Shown here: one piece after another, positions 22,830 to 33,009 of the stretch
How the letters are laid out: each line of letters opens with the position of its first letter
How positions within the stretch are numbered: position 1 is the stretch's first letter
Assembly: GCA_910580195.1 (NCBI GenBank)
Contig: CAJTWA010000018.1
Span: 1 to 64,000 of the forward strand
DNA from: an uncultured Lachnospiraceae bacterium
GTDB taxonomy: Bacteria; Bacillota; Clostridia; Lachnospirales; Lachnospiraceae
Length of the DNA stretch: 64,000 bases
Direction of reading: 5' to 3'
The notes under the pieces: generated by a model
The model's input: the letters and a program-made list of their open reading frames with translations, nothing else
What the model was told of the DNA's origin: nothing
Database searches by the model: none
Position numbers and translations under genes: made by a program

Positions 22830-25484
22830 GTGCCAGAATACACACCAATGATGCAGCAATATATCGATACGAAAAAAGATTACAAGGATTGCATCCTGTT
22901 CTACCGCCTAGGCGATTTCTACGAAATGTTTTTTGAGGATGCAAAAACTGCCTCCAAGGAACTGGAAATCACCCTGACCGGGAAAAACTGCGGGAAGGAC
23001 GAGAAAGCCCCCATGTGCGGGGTCCCGTACCATTCCGTGGAATCCTATTTAAATAAATTAGTGTCCAAGGGCTACAAGGTAGCCATCTGTGAGCAGGTGG
23101 AAGACCCAAAGATGGCAAGGGGCTTAGTCCGGCGGGAGGTGGTGCGGATTGTCACGCCGGGGACCAACCTAGACACGCAGGCATTGGACGAAACCAAGAA
23201 CAATTACATTATGTGCATCGTATACATGGAGGACCGCTACGGCGTATCCATTGCGGACGTCACTACCGGGGATTACTATGTGACGGAGGTGGACCATGAG
23301 GCAAAGCTTAAGGACGAAATCCATAAATTTGCCCCGTCGGAAATCATCTGCAACGAATCATTTTCCATGTCCGGGATAGACCTTGGGGACTTAAAGCAGC
23401 GGCTTGGGATTGCCGTCTATGCCTTGGACGCTTGGTATTTCAGCGACGAAACGGCCAAGAACACGCTGCTTTCCCATTTCAAGGTATCAAGCCTCCAAGG
23501 GCTTGGAATCACGGACTATGAGTGCGGCACCATTGCAGCAGGCGCGCTTTTGAAATACCTCTATGAAACCCAGAAAAACAGTCTTGCCAACATGACTTCC
23601 CTGCAGCTTTACATCAGCGGGAAATACATGGTCATCGACAGCTCCACAAGGCGGAACTTGGAGCTGGTGGAAACCTTGCGGGAAAAGCAGAAGCGGGGCT
23701 CTTTGCTTTGGGTGCTTGATAAGACGCGCACGGCCATGGGCGCGCGGATGCTTAGGAGCTTCGTAGAGCAGCCCCTGATTGACAGGAAGGAAATTGAGCG
23801 GCGCCTAGACGCCGTGGAATCGCTGAACCAAAACGCCATGCTCCGGGAAGAGCTGCGGGAATACTTGAACCCCATCTATGACATGGAGCGGCTGATTAGC
23901 CGCGTCACCTACCAGACCGCCAACCCACGGGACCTTACGGCCTTTAAGAGCTCCCTAGAAATGCTCCCCCATATCTATCACCTCCTCGGGGAATTTGACG
24001 CGCCCCTGCTTTTGGAAACCCAGTCGGAGCTGGACGTCTTGGAGGACATTTACCAGCTCATTGACGCATCCATCAAGGAAGACCCGCCCATTTCCATCCG
24101 GGACGGCGGCATGATAAAGGAAGGGTACGACGAGGAAATCGACAAGCTGCGCCATGCCAAGACGGAAGGGAAAACATGGCTGATGGAGCTGGAAACCAAG
24201 GAGCGGGAAAAGACAGGCATCAAAAACCTCCGCATCAAATACAATAAGGTATTCGGCTATTACCTGGAAGTCACCAATTCCTACCAGAACCTTGTCCCGG
24301 ACTACTATACCAGAAAACAGACCCTTGCCAACGCAGAACGGTATATCACGGCAGAATTAAAGGAACTGGAGGACATCATCCTTGGGGCGGAAGATAAGCT
24401 GGTTTCCTTAGAGTACGAAACCTTCCGGGACATCCGGGACAAAATCGCAGACGAGGTGCTGCGCATCCAGAAAACCGCCAAGGCCGTGGCAAAGACGGAT
24501 GTTCTGGCGTCCCTTTCCCTTGTGGCGGAGCGGAACAATTACTGCCGCCCCTCCATCAACGAAAACGGCACCATTGACATTAAAGGCGGCCGCCACCCAG
24601 TGGTGGAGCAGATGATAGACAACGACATGTTCATTTCCAATGACACGTACCTTGACAACCATAAGAAACGCATTTCCATTATCACTGGGCCTAACATGGC
24701 CGGGAAGTCCACCTACATGCGCCAGACCGCCCTGATTGTCCTGATGGCCCAGATTGGCAGCTTCGTCCCTGCGGAACAGGCAAAAATCGGGATTGTGGAC
24801 CGGATTTTTACCCGGGTAGGGGCGTCCGACGACCTAGCAAGCGGCCAGAGCACCTTCATGGTGGAAATGACAGAGGTTGCCAACATCCTGCGCAACGCCA
24901 CCAGCAACAGCCTCCTTGTTTTGGACGAAATCGGCCGGGGCACCAGCACCTTTGACGGGCTGAGCATCGCATGGGCCGTGGTGGAGCATATCAGCAACCC
25001 CAAGCTCCTTGGCGCAAAGACATTGTTTGCCACCCATTACCATGAACTGACGGAGCTGGAAGGCAAGCTAAATAACGTGAACAATTACTGCATCGCCGTA
25101 AAGGAAAAAGGGGACGACGTGGTATTCTTACGGAAAATCGTGCCGGGCGGCGCTGACAAGAGCTACGGCATCCAAGTGGCGAAGCTGGCCGGGGTGCCTG
25201 AAAGCGTCATCGAACGGGCCAAGGCCATTTCCGAGGAGCTCAGCGCCCATGACATTGCAGAGCTGACGGGCAGCCTGATTTCCGACAACGCCAAGCCCAG
25301 AAAGAAGCAGGAAAAGCTGGACGAGGTCGACTTAAGCCAGATGTCCTTGTTTGACACGGTAAAGGACGACGACATCATAGGGGAAATCCGGGAGCTGGAC
25401 CTTGGGAACTTAACGCCCATTGACGCGCTGAATAAGCTTTACCAGCTGCAAAGCAAGGTGAAGAACCGGTGGAAGTTTACATAA
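22830..25484 (+). CDS. mutS: DNA mismatch repair protein MutS
   Basis: Mismatch recognition ATPase, 884 residues, normal length. The mismatch-reading Phe30-x-Glu32 (LGDFYEMFF), Walker A GPNMAGKSTYMRQ (about residues 619-630), Walker B LLVLDEIGRGTSTFDG and ATHYHELTELE are intact, with the C-terminal dimerisation helices present. It starts with GTG at 22830, supported by GAAGGGAG upstream. Forms a repair operon with mutL and miaA. Confidence 0.97.
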   Translation: MPEYTPMMQQYIDTKKDYKDCILFYRLGDFYEMFFEDAKTASKELEITLTGKNCGKDEKAPMCGVPYHSVESYLNKLVSKGYKVAICEQVEDPKMARGLVRREVVRIVTPGTNLDTQALDETKNNYIMCIVYMEDRYGVSIADVTTGDYYVTEVDHEAKLKDEIHKFAPSEIICNESFSMSGIDLGDLKQRLGIAVYALDAWYFSDETAKNTLLSHFKVSSLQGLGITDYECGTIAAGALLKYLYETQKNSLANMTSLQLYISGKYMVIDSSTRRNLELVETLREKQKRGSLLWVLDKTRTAMGARMLRSFVEQPLIDRKEIERRLDAVESLNQNAMLREELREYLNPIYDMERLISRVTYQTANPRDLTAFKSSLEMLPHIYHLLGEFDAPLLLETQSELDVLEDIYQLIDASIKEDPPISIRDGGMIKEGYDEEIDKLRHAKTEGKTWLMELETKEREKTGIKNLRIKYNKVFGYYLEVTNSYQNLVPDYYTRKQTLANAERYITAELKELEDIILGAEDKLVSLEYETFRDIRDKIADEVLRIQKTAKAVAKTDVLASLSLVAERNNYCRPSINENGTIDIKGGRHPVVEQMIDNDMFISNDTYLDNHKKRISIITGPNMAGKSTYMRQTALIVLMAQIGSFVPAEQAKIGIVDRIFTRVGASDDLASGQSTFMVEMTEVANILRNATSNSLLVLDEIGRGTSTFDGLSIAWAVVEHISNPKLLGAKTLFATHYHELTELEGKLNNVNNYCIAVKEKGDDVVFLRKIVPGGADKSYGIQVAKLAGVPESVIERAKAISEELSAHDIAELTGSLISDNAKPRKKQEKLDEVDLSQMSLFDTVKDDDIIGEIRELDLGNLTPIDALNKLYQLQSKVKNRWKFT

Positions 25485-25645
25485 TATTTTTATGGAAACC
25501 ATTATAGGACAAACTTCATTATTATAAGGATTGCACGGATTGAAAACAATATTTGTGTTGGAAAAATACACGGCTGCCCTTTATGGGAAAAATCAACCAT
25601 AGACCATTTGGACACGGAAAATATTCTGGAATAAAAGGAGCCCTT

Positions 25646-27877
25646 ATGCCAAACATAGAAATCTTAGACCAACAGACCATCGACAAAATCGCGGCCGGCG
25701 AAGTCATCGAACGCCCCTCCTCCGTCGTAAAGGAACTGGTGGAAAATGCCATAGACGCCAAGGCCAGCGCCATCACCGTGGAAATCAAGGAGGGCGGCAT
25801 TTCCTTCATCCGCATCACGGACAACGGGTGCGGGATTGAACCGGAGGAAGTGGCCTTAGCATTTTTACGCCATTCCACCAGCAAAATCCGGAATGTAGAA
25901 GACCTGCTTACGGTATCTTCCCTTGGGTTCCGGGGGGAGGCCCTAAGCAGCATTGCGGCAGTTTCCCAAGTGGAGCTGATTACCAAGACCTTTTCCGGCT
26001 TTAGCGGCACCCGCTATGTGATAGAAGGCGGCGAGGAAAAATCCACAGAAGAAATCGGCGCGCCGGAGGGCACCACATTCTTGGTGCGCAACTTATTTTA
26101 CAATACCCCCGCCCGGCGGAAATTCCTAAAAACCCCTCAGACCGAAGCAGGCTACATTGGGGACCTGATGGAGCGGCTTGCCTTGTCCCACCCGGAAATT
26201 TCCTTTAAGCTGATTGCCAACAACCAGCCGAAGCTCCATACCTCCGGCAATTCCAACTTAAAGGAAGCCATATACCATGTCTATGGCCGGGACATTGCCG
26301 CAAACCTGATTGAAGTCCAAGGGGAAAATGAATGGTTTTCGGTCCGGGGGTTTATCGGCAAGCCTTTGGTTTCCAGAGGGAACCGGAATTTTGAAAATTA
26401 TTTCATCAACGGCAGGTACATCAAGAGCAGCCTGATTGCCAAAAGCATTGAGGAAGGCTACAAATCCTTTGTGATGCAGCACAAATACCCCTTCACCGTC
26501 CTGCATATTTCCATCAGCGGGAATTATCTGGACGTCAACGTCCACCCCACGAAAATGGAACTTCGGTTCAGCAACGGGGAGGAAGTGTACCAGTTCTTAA
26601 CCCGCCTCATCCGGGACGCCATCAATGAAAATGAACTGGTTTACCAAGTCAGCTTGGAAAAGGAGCAGGAGGAAAAGGCAAGGCAGGCGCGTGAGAAAAA
26701 AGCAAGGCTTACCTCCAGCCGCCATGCCCCGGAGCCTTTTGAAGCCAAACGCCTAGAGGCCGTGAAAGAAGCCATAAGGAAGGACAGCCCTTATGAGCCA
26801 AAATATGGCGGGGCTGCAAGGATTCCGCAAGGCCAAAGCCAGCAGGAGAAGTTTCCCGCGCTGGCAGAAGAGGAAATTACATTTTCCGCCCAAAAACAAG
26901 CAGGTGCAGCAGCAGACCTCCCAGAACTGGCAGAAGAGGAAATTACATTTTCCACCCAAAGGCAAGCAGGTGCAGCAGCAAACCTCCCAGAACTGGCAGA
27001 AGAGGAAATTACATTTTCCGCCCAAAGGCAGGCAGATGCAGCAGCAAACCCGATTCCACAAAAGGAGGACAGCAGCCCAGAAATAATTTCTTCTATAAAA
27101 ATGGGCGCAGAAAATGACGGAACTTTCCTTTCCGCAGAAACAAGCACAAAAGATACCGGGACTTTCCTTTCCGCAGAAATGGATGCTAAAGATGGCGGAA
27201 CTTTCCTTTCCGCAGAATCAGGAACGGGACATGCCCAGCTATCCCTTCCCACAGAAGATGCAGCAGCCCGTCCCCGGAAACTGTTAGAGGAGGCCTCCCG
27301 GGGCAGCCACCGGATAATCGGCCAGCTTTTCGGTACTTACTGGCTGGTAGAATTTGACAGCAGCCTGTACATTATCGACCAGCACGCAGCCCACGAAAAA
27401 GTCCTCTACGAGCGGCTCCTATCCTCCCTGCGCACAAAGGATTTTACCTCGCAGGCCATCTACCCGCCCATCCTGCTGACCTTAAACATGCAGGAAGAAG
27501 CGCTCCTGAAAAAATACATGCCTTATTTCCAAGAACTGGGCTATGAAATCGAGCATTTCGGCGGGAAAGAATATTCCATCACGGCAGTCCCGGCAAACCT
27601 CTTCGGGCTGGACGGGCAGGGGCTTGCCATTGAGATTTTGGACAGCTTGGCTGCCTTCCACGGGAAGGAAACGCCCCAGATGGTGACGGAAAAAATCGCC
27701 TCTATGTCCTGCAAGGCGGCAGTAAAAGGGAACCAGTCCCTTTCCCGCCCAGAGTTAGAAGCATTAATTGGGGAACTCCTGTCACTGGAAAACCCCTACC
27801 ATTGCCCCCATGGGAGGCCTACCATTATTTCCATGTCAAAATACGAGCTGGAAAAGAAATTTAAAAGGGTATTGTAG
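25646..27877 (+). CDS. mutL: DNA mismatch repair protein MutL with expanded linker
   Basis: GHKL ATPase and endonuclease of mismatch repair. N-terminal motifs VENAIDAKA, DNGCGI, GFRGEALSSI; C-terminal endonuclease motif DQHAAHEKVLYE and the metal-site partner CPHGRPTI, so strand nicking is expected. The 743 residues exceed the usual length of about 650 because the linker (about 26850-27230) carries three 22-residue units ELAEEEITFSAQRQAGAAA and three 13-residue units around GTFLSAE. Start at 25646 follows AAAAGGAG. Confidence 0.96.
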   Translation: MPNIEILDQQTIDKIAAGEVIERPSSVVKELVENAIDAKASAITVEIKEGGISFIRITDNGCGIEPEEVALAFLRHSTSKIRNVEDLLTVSSLGFRGEALSSIAAVSQVELITKTFSGFSGTRYVIEGGEEKSTEEIGAPEGTTFLVRNLFYNTPARRKFLKTPQTEAGYIGDLMERLALSHPEISFKLIANNQPKLHTSGNSNLKEAIYHVYGRDIAANLIEVQGENEWFSVRGFIGKPLVSRGNRNFENYFINGRYIKSSLIAKSIEEGYKSFVMQHKYPFTVLHISISGNYLDVNVHPTKMELRFSNGEEVYQFLTRLIRDAINENELVYQVSLEKEQEEKARQAREKKARLTSSRHAPEPFEAKRLEAVKEAIRKDSPYEPKYGGAARIPQGQSQQEKFPALAEEEITFSAQKQAGAAADLPELAEEEITFSTQRQAGAAANLPELAEEEITFSAQRQADAAANPIPQKEDSSPEIISSIKMGAENDGTFLSAETSTKDTGTFLSAEMDAKDGGTFLSAESGTGHAQLSLPTEDAAARPRKLLEEASRGSHRIIGQLFGTYWLVEFDSSLYIIDQHAAHEKVLYERLLSSLRTKDFTSQAIYPPILLTLNMQEEALLKKYMPYFQELGYEIEHFGGKEYSITAVPANLFGLDGQGLAIEILDSLAAFHGKETPQMVTEKIASMSCKAAVKGNQSLSRPELEALIGELLSLENPYHCPHGRPTIISMSKYELEKKFKRVL
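26860..27230. repeat. Two in-frame tandem repeat arrays in mutL
   Basis: Array one: three 66-bp units (about 26860-27052) encoding LAEEEITFSAQ-type peptides. Array two: three about 39-bp units (about 27113-27226) encoding GTFLSAE. Both keep the frame and lie in the flexible linker between ATPase and endonuclease domains. Confidence 0.88.
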
Positions 27878-27899
27878 GCGAAAGGAATAAGTAATTATC

Positions 27900-28859
27900 A
27901 TGAAACAGCCATTAGTTATATTAACCGGGCCCACTGCCGTGGGGAAGACAGAGCTTTCCATCGCTTTGGCAAAGCTGATAAATGGGGCAGTCATTTCCGC
28001 GGATTCCATGCAGGTTTACCGCCACATGGACATCGGCTCCGCCAAAATCACAAAAGAAGAGATGCAGGGCGTCCCCCACTACCTCGTAGATGAATTTGAG
28101 CCAGACGAGGAATTCCATGTGGTGCGGTTCCAAGAACGCGCCCAGCATTATCTGGAACGCATCAATGCAGCAGGGCAAATCCCAATCCTCGTAGGCGGTA
28201 CCGGGTTCTATATCCAAGCCTTGCTCTATGGGATTGACTTTACCCAGCAGCAGGAGGACAGCGGATACCGGGAAACATTAAGGCAAACTGCAAAAACCCA
28301 AGGCCCAGGTGCCCTCCATAAGATGCTGGCAGAAGTGGATCCAGACGCAGCCGCCGGGATCCATGCAAACAATGTAAAACGCGTCATACGCGCGCTGGAG
28401 TTTTACCATTTCACCGGGCAGAAAATCTCCGAGCACAACAAGCGGGAGCAGCAGCGGGAATCCCCTTATAATTACGCCTATTTTATCCTGAATGACGGCC
28501 GGGAACAGATTTACCAGCGGATTGGGCAGCGGGTAGACAAAATGCTTGCAGACGGGCTGGTAGAAGAGGTGCAGCAGCTAAAGGCCATGGGGTTCCACAA
28601 AGGCATGGTATCCATGCAAGGCCTTGGCTATAAAGAAATCCTTGATTACTTAGAAGGGGGCTGCACGCTGGAAGAAGCCGTTTACCGGATCAAACGCGAT
28701 ACCCGGCATTTCGCCAAACGCCAGCTGACATGGTTCCGGCGGGAACGTGACGTCATCTGGCTGCCGAAACCCAATTTTAATTACAGCAATGAAAAAATAT
28801 TATCCTATATGGAAGAAGTGCTAAAAGAAAAAAAGATAATCCCTGAAGAGCATAAATAA
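27900..28859 (+). CDS. miaA: tRNA dimethylallyltransferase MiaA
   Basis: Transfers a dimethylallyl group to A37 of tRNAs reading UNN codons. 319 residues. The P-loop LTGPTAVGKTELSIALA, ISADSMQVYRHMDIGSAK, VGGTGFYIQALLYG and the C-terminal KRDTRHFAKRQLTWFR are diagnostic. It follows mutL by 22 bp, an order common in Firmicutes. Confidence 0.96.
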   Translation: MKQPLVILTGPTAVGKTELSIALAKLINGAVISADSMQVYRHMDIGSAKITKEEMQGVPHYLVDEFEPDEEFHVVRFQERAQHYLERINAAGQIPILVGGTGFYIQALLYGIDFTQQQEDSGYRETLRQTAKTQGPGALHKMLAEVDPDAAAGIHANNVKRVIRALEFYHFTGQKISEHNKREQQRESPYNYAYFILNDGREQIYQRIGQRVDKMLADGLVEEVQQLKAMGFHKGMVSMQGLGYKEILDYLEGGCTLEEAVYRIKRDTRHFAKRQLTWFRRERDVIWLPKPNFNYSNEKILSYMEEVLKEKKIIPEEHK

Positions 28860-28928
28860 TATATGGAAGAACTGACATAAAAAGATGATTTGTGAAAAAC
28901 ATAGATAGCAAAAAAGAAAGGACAACCA

Positions 28929-30203
28929 ATGGAAGAATTATACCAAGCACTCGGCATCCAAAAAGAGGTCTACGGCTTCGGCCAGCAATTTGAAGAAAAA
29001 CTAAAGCCCCGCTTCGCCGAATTAGACAAAACTGCCGAATACAACCAGCTAAAAGTCATAAAAGCCATGCAAGCCCACAGGGTCAGCGCAGAATGTTTCA
29101 TGGGAACGACCGGATATGGGTATAATGACTTAGGGAGGGACACCCTAGAAGAAGTGTACGCTGCCTGTTTCCACGGGGAAGCCGCGCTGGTGCGCCCCCA
29201 AATCACCTGCGGCACCCATGCCCTTGCCCTTGCGCTGATGTCCAATTTAAGGCCCGGCGACGAACTGCTATCCCCAGCAGGAAAGCCTTACGACACCTTA
29301 GAGGAAGTCATCGGCATCCGCCCTTCCAAGGGTTCCCTCGCAGAATACGGCGTCACCTACCGCCAAGTGGATTTGCTCCCAGACGGCTCCTTCGACTACG
29401 GAGCCATCGCAGCATCCATCACGGAAAAAACAAAACTCGTAGCCATCCAGCGTTCCAAAGGCTACCAGACCAGGCCCACCTTTTCCGTTGCCCAGATAGG
29501 CGAACTGATTTCCTTTGTGAAAAAAATCAAGCCCAGCCTAATCTGCATGGTAGACAACTGCTATGGGGAATTTGTGGAGCGGGAAGAGCCCCTAGAGGCC
29601 GGCTCAGACATGATAGTAGGCTCCCTGATTAAAAACCCCGGCGGCGGCTTAGCCCCCATCGGCGGCTACATCGCCGGCAAAAAAGAGTGCATCGAAAACG
29701 CCGCTTACCGGCTGACCTCCCCGGGCCTTGGCAAAGAGGTTGGGGCGTCCCTAGGCGTCACCCAATCCCTGTACCAAGGATTGTTCCTGGCCCCCACCGT
29801 AGTAGCAGCAGCCTTAAAAAGCGCCATTTTTGCCGCAAACATATACGAAAGCCTTGGGTTCCCCGTCATCCCAGACGGCTCCGAAAGCCGCCACGACATC
29901 ATCCAAGCCGTCACCCTGAACTCCCCAGAAGCCTTAATCGCTTTCTGCCAAGGCATCCAAGCCGCCGCCCCGGTAGACAGCCATGTAACCCCGGAACCAT
30001 GGGACATGCCCGGCTACGATGACAAGGTAATCATGGCCGCCGGGGCATTTATCCAAGGCTCCTCCATTGAGCTAAGCGCAGACGGCCCCTTGCGCCCCCC
30101 ATACGCCGCCTATTTCCAAGGCGGCCTGACATGGCCCCACGGAAAGCTCGGCATATTAATGTCCCTCCAAAAACTGTACGAAGCCGGATTAGTAAATTTA
30201 TAA
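28929..30203 (+). CDS. Methionine gamma-lyase-family PLP protein (COG4100)
   Basis: A 424-residue PLP-dependent, fold-type I protein of the family labelled aluminium resistance protein or methionine gamma-lyase (PF06838). The PLP Lys lies in IQRSKGYQTRPTFSV, the Asp in CMVDNCYGEFVE, and a Gly-rich loop KNPGGGLAPIGGYIAG follows. The true substrate is unresolved for the family. It lies in the usual place after miaA. Confidence 0.9.
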   Translation: MEELYQALGIQKEVYGFGQQFEEKLKPRFAELDKTAEYNQLKVIKAMQAHRVSAECFMGTTGYGYNDLGRDTLEEVYAACFHGEAALVRPQITCGTHALALALMSNLRPGDELLSPAGKPYDTLEEVIGIRPSKGSLAEYGVTYRQVDLLPDGSFDYGAIAASITEKTKLVAIQRSKGYQTRPTFSVAQIGELISFVKKIKPSLICMVDNCYGEFVEREEPLEAGSDMIVGSLIKNPGGGLAPIGGYIAGKKECIENAAYRLTSPGLGKEVGASLGVTQSLYQGLFLAPTVVAAALKSAIFAANIYESLGFPVIPDGSESRHDIIQAVTLNSPEALIAFCQGIQAAAPVDSHVTPEPWDMPGYDDKVIMAAGAFIQGSSIELSADGPLRPPYAAYFQGGLTWPHGKLGILMSLQKLYEAGLVNL

Positions 30204-30338
30204 TCCTCCTCCCACACCATTTTTTGTAATTTTTTATGAATTTTTAACAATAAATTAGTATACACAACCGCCCATATATGCTAAAATAAAATGTAAAACT
30301 TTTTCCTTTGCAATGAGAGAGCGCAAAGAACTTAATAT

Positions 30339-31031
30339 ATGAACACACACATTACAATGAAAGAACTGCCGGAATCCGAGCAGCCCCTAGAAAAATGCGT
30401 CCAATACGGCGCACACGTACTGTCAGACGCCGAACTTCTGGCAGTCATCTTAAAAAACGGAACAAGGGACATGACAGCCCTGCAGCTTGCCCAGCTTTTC
30501 CTGTCCCAGAAGGAAAAGAACCTTCTGAACCTAACGGCCATGGGGATAGAGGAAATGCAGAAGTTTCCGGGCATTGGGCAGGTAAAGGCAGCCCAGCTAA
30601 AATGCGTGGCAGAGCTTGCACGGCGCATCGCCAAGGCCAGCAGGCTTGGGAACGTAAGGCTGAACGAGCCGGGCAGCATTGCGGCCTATTACATGGAATC
30701 CCTCCGGCACGAAACGAAAGAAAAACTGTTATTGGCCATGTTTGATGCAAAGAGCAGCCTTCTGGGGGATGAAATCATCTCTGTAGGCACCGTCACCAAC
30801 TCACTGGTGTCGCCAAGGGAAATATTCCTAAAGGCATTGGAGTATGGGGCCGTCCATATCGTGCTCCTCCATAACCACCCCAGCGGGGACCCTGCCCCAA
30901 GCGATGCAGACCTAGTGGTGACAAAGCGGGTGGAAGACAGCGGCAGGATGCTTGGGGTTGCGCTTGCAGACCACATCATTATCGGGGATAACAGATATAT
31001 CAGCTTTAGAGAAAATGGCCTTTTAGGTTGA
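30339..31031 (+). CDS. radC: RadC/YsxA JAB-domain protein
   Basis: A 230-residue RadC-family protein with an N-terminal helix-hairpin-helix region (KFPGIGQVKAAQLKCVAEL) and a JAMM metal motif HNHPSGDPAPSDAD. Its role in DNA repair is disputed. It starts the mre cluster as in many Firmicutes. An alternative start is the Met at 30357 (MKELPESEQ); neither has a strong ribosome site. Confidence 0.92.
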   Translation: MNTHITMKELPESEQPLEKCVQYGAHVLSDAELLAVILKNGTRDMTALQLAQLFLSQKEKNLLNLTAMGIEEMQKFPGIGQVKAAQLKCVAELARRIAKASRLGNVRLNEPGSIAAYYMESLRHETKEKLLLAMFDAKSSLLGDEIISVGTVTNSLVSPREIFLKALEYGAVHIVLLHNHPSGDPAPSDADLVVTKRVEDSGRMLGVALADHIIIGDNRYISFRENGLLG

Positions 31032-31048
31032 GGAAAGGAACGTAAATT

Positions 31049-32068
31049 ATGTCGACAAATGTTTATGGAATTGATTTAGGGACTTGTAACCTGAAAGTTT
31101 TTTGCAAGGCTACCGGGAAAGTCATCAATGAGAAAAATGCCATTGCCCTTGTAAACAAGAACCAGCTGTATGCCTTTGGCAATGACGCATATGCCATGTA
31201 TGAAAAGGCGCCGGACGCCATCAAGGTATCCTTCCCCGTCGTAAACGGGGTGATTGCCGATTACAACAACATGCAGAACATGATTGGGGAAGTCTTGGAC
31301 AAGCATGTGAAAAACCATATCAAGGGGGCTGAATTTATCGTAGCCGTGCCCACGGACATTACAGAAGTGGAGAAAAAAGCATTCTTCGACTTGTTCTATA
31401 AGAGCCGGTTCAAGCCAAAGAGCGTGCTCCTGTGCGAAAAGCCCATTGCGGACGCAGTAGGCCTTGATTTGGACGTGAATTCCCCCACCGGGTTCATGAT
31501 TGTGAATATCGGCGCAGACACCACGGAGATTTCCGTCATTTCCTTAGGCGGCCTGGTGTTAAGCGACCTTTTGCATTTCGGCGGGAAACGCATTGACGAG
31601 TCTATCATTAACCATATGAAACGCAATTTCGGGCTGGTAATCGGCCAGAAAACCGCCATGTACCTGAAAGAAACACTAGGCTGCGCCCTGCCGGAAGAAG
31701 AGGAGCAGAGCACAGTCATTGTAGGGCGGGACGTGGTAAGCGGTCTTCCGATTGAAATGGAGGTTTCCTCCCCCGTAGTATACGAAGCCGTGAAAGACAA
31801 CCTGAATTCCATCTGCACTTCTATCAAGATGATTTTGGAAAAGACCCCGCCGGAGCTGGCAAAGGACATTATCCATTCCGGCATTTACATTACCGGCGGC
31901 TCTTCCAAAATTAAGCGGCTGGACGAATTGTTCAAGCAGATTACCAACATTCAGGTAAATACCTGCGAACTGCCGGAAGAGAGCGCCGTAAGGGGCTTAA
32001 ATAAAATTGTGTCGGATGAGAAATTCCGCCGGCTCGCTTTTAGCATGAAAACCAGAATTTATAAATAA
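31049..32068 (+). CDS. mreB: Rod shape-determining actin MreB
   Basis: Actin-like ATPase forming membrane filaments that guide lateral wall synthesis. 339 residues, with phosphate-1 loop YGIDLGTCNLKVF, VAVPTDITEVEKKAF, phosphate-2 IVNIGADTTEISVISLGG and adenosine site ITGGSSKIKRLDELF. Diverged from B. subtilis MreB/Mbl, for example Cys in the first loop. Ribosome site GAGGAAAGGA. Confidence 0.93.
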   Translation: MSTNVYGIDLGTCNLKVFCKATGKVINEKNAIALVNKNQLYAFGNDAYAMYEKAPDAIKVSFPVVNGVIADYNNMQNMIGEVLDKHVKNHIKGAEFIVAVPTDITEVEKKAFFDLFYKSRFKPKSVLLCEKPIADAVGLDLDVNSPTGFMIVNIGADTTEISVISLGGLVLSDLLHFGGKRIDESIINHMKRNFGLVIGQKTAMYLKETLGCALPEEEEQSTVIVGRDVVSGLPIEMEVSSPVVYEAVKDNLNSICTSIKMILEKTPPELAKDIIHSGIYITGGSSKIKRLDELFKQITNIQVNTCELPEESAVRGLNKIVSDEKFRRLAFSMKTRIYK

Positions 32069-32082
32069 AGGTGTAATCATTT

Positions 32083-33009
32083 ATGAAGCGTAAATCAACA
32101 AAACATTCCATACCAACCAGATATACCCTGCTGATATTGACAGGTTTCTGCATTATTGTCATGTTCGTCAGTTTTACACTGAACTTGTCCGGCGGGCCTT
32201 TGAATACCGTAGCCGGGTACGTGTTCGTCCCCATGCAGAAGGGCATCAATACCATCGGCACATGGTTCCTCTCCCGGGCGGACGACCTGAAATCCTTACG
32301 GGACGTCATGCAGGAAAACCGCAAGCTGCAGGCGGAAGTGGATAAACTGACGCAGGAATTAAGCACCATCAAGCTGGAGCAGTATGAACTGGACAACCTC
32401 CGGGAACTGATGGAGCTGGACCAGAAATACCCCAGCTATGAAAAAGTAGCAGCCCATGTCATTGGGAACGACAGCGGGAACTGGTTCAGCATTTTCCTGA
32501 TTGACAAGGGGGAAAACGATGGGATTGAAAAGGACATGAACGTCATTGCAGGCAGCGGGCTGGTAGGGATTGTCATTGACACGGGGCCAAATTATGCGAA
32601 AGTCCGTTCCATTATCGACGACGCCAGCAATGTGAGCGGCATGTCGCTGTCTTCCGCAGACCGCTGCATCATCAGCGGGAACCTTGCTACCATGAACGAG
32701 CAGCAGGTCATTGGGTTTACGGACTTAAAATGCGACGACGATGCAGTCAAAACCGGGGAGCAGATGGTGACGTCCCACATCAGCGACAAATATTTGGAAG
32801 GCATATTAATTGGCTACGTCAGCTCCATCGAACGGGATTCCAACAACCTGACGTATTCCGGGACTATTACCCCTGCCGTGGATTTCCAGCATTTGCGGGA
32901 AGTGCTTGTAATACTGGACAAAAAGAACATGGGGGATAAGCAGGAAGATCCGGGCAGCCAAAACACGCAAAAGAAAACAAAGCAGCAAAAGCAGGAGGGC
33001 GGCCAATGA
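32083..33009 (+). CDS. mreC: Cell shape protein MreC
   Basis: 308 residues: short cytoplasmic N terminus, one membrane helix (about 18-38), a coiled coil (about 70-110) and the MreC double beta-barrel (VIGNDSGNWFSIFLIDKGEN, VVGIV-like GLVGIVIDTGPNYAKVRSI). Links MreB to the wall synthases outside the membrane. The C-terminal tail is Lys/Gln-rich and low complexity. The stop overlaps mreD. Confidence 0.94.
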   Translation: MKRKSTKHSIPTRYTLLILTGFCIIVMFVSFTLNLSGGPLNTVAGYVFVPMQKGINTIGTWFLSRADDLKSLRDVMQENRKLQAEVDKLTQELSTIKLEQYELDNLRELMELDQKYPSYEKVAAHVIGNDSGNWFSIFLIDKGENDGIEKDMNVIAGSGLVGIVIDTGPNYAKVRSIIDDASNVSGMSLSSADRCIISGNLATMNEQQVIGFTDLKCDDDAVKTGEQMVTSHISDKYLEGILIGYVSSIERDSNNLTYSGTITPAVDFQHLREVLVILDKKNMGDKQEDPGSQNTQKKTKQQKQEGGQ

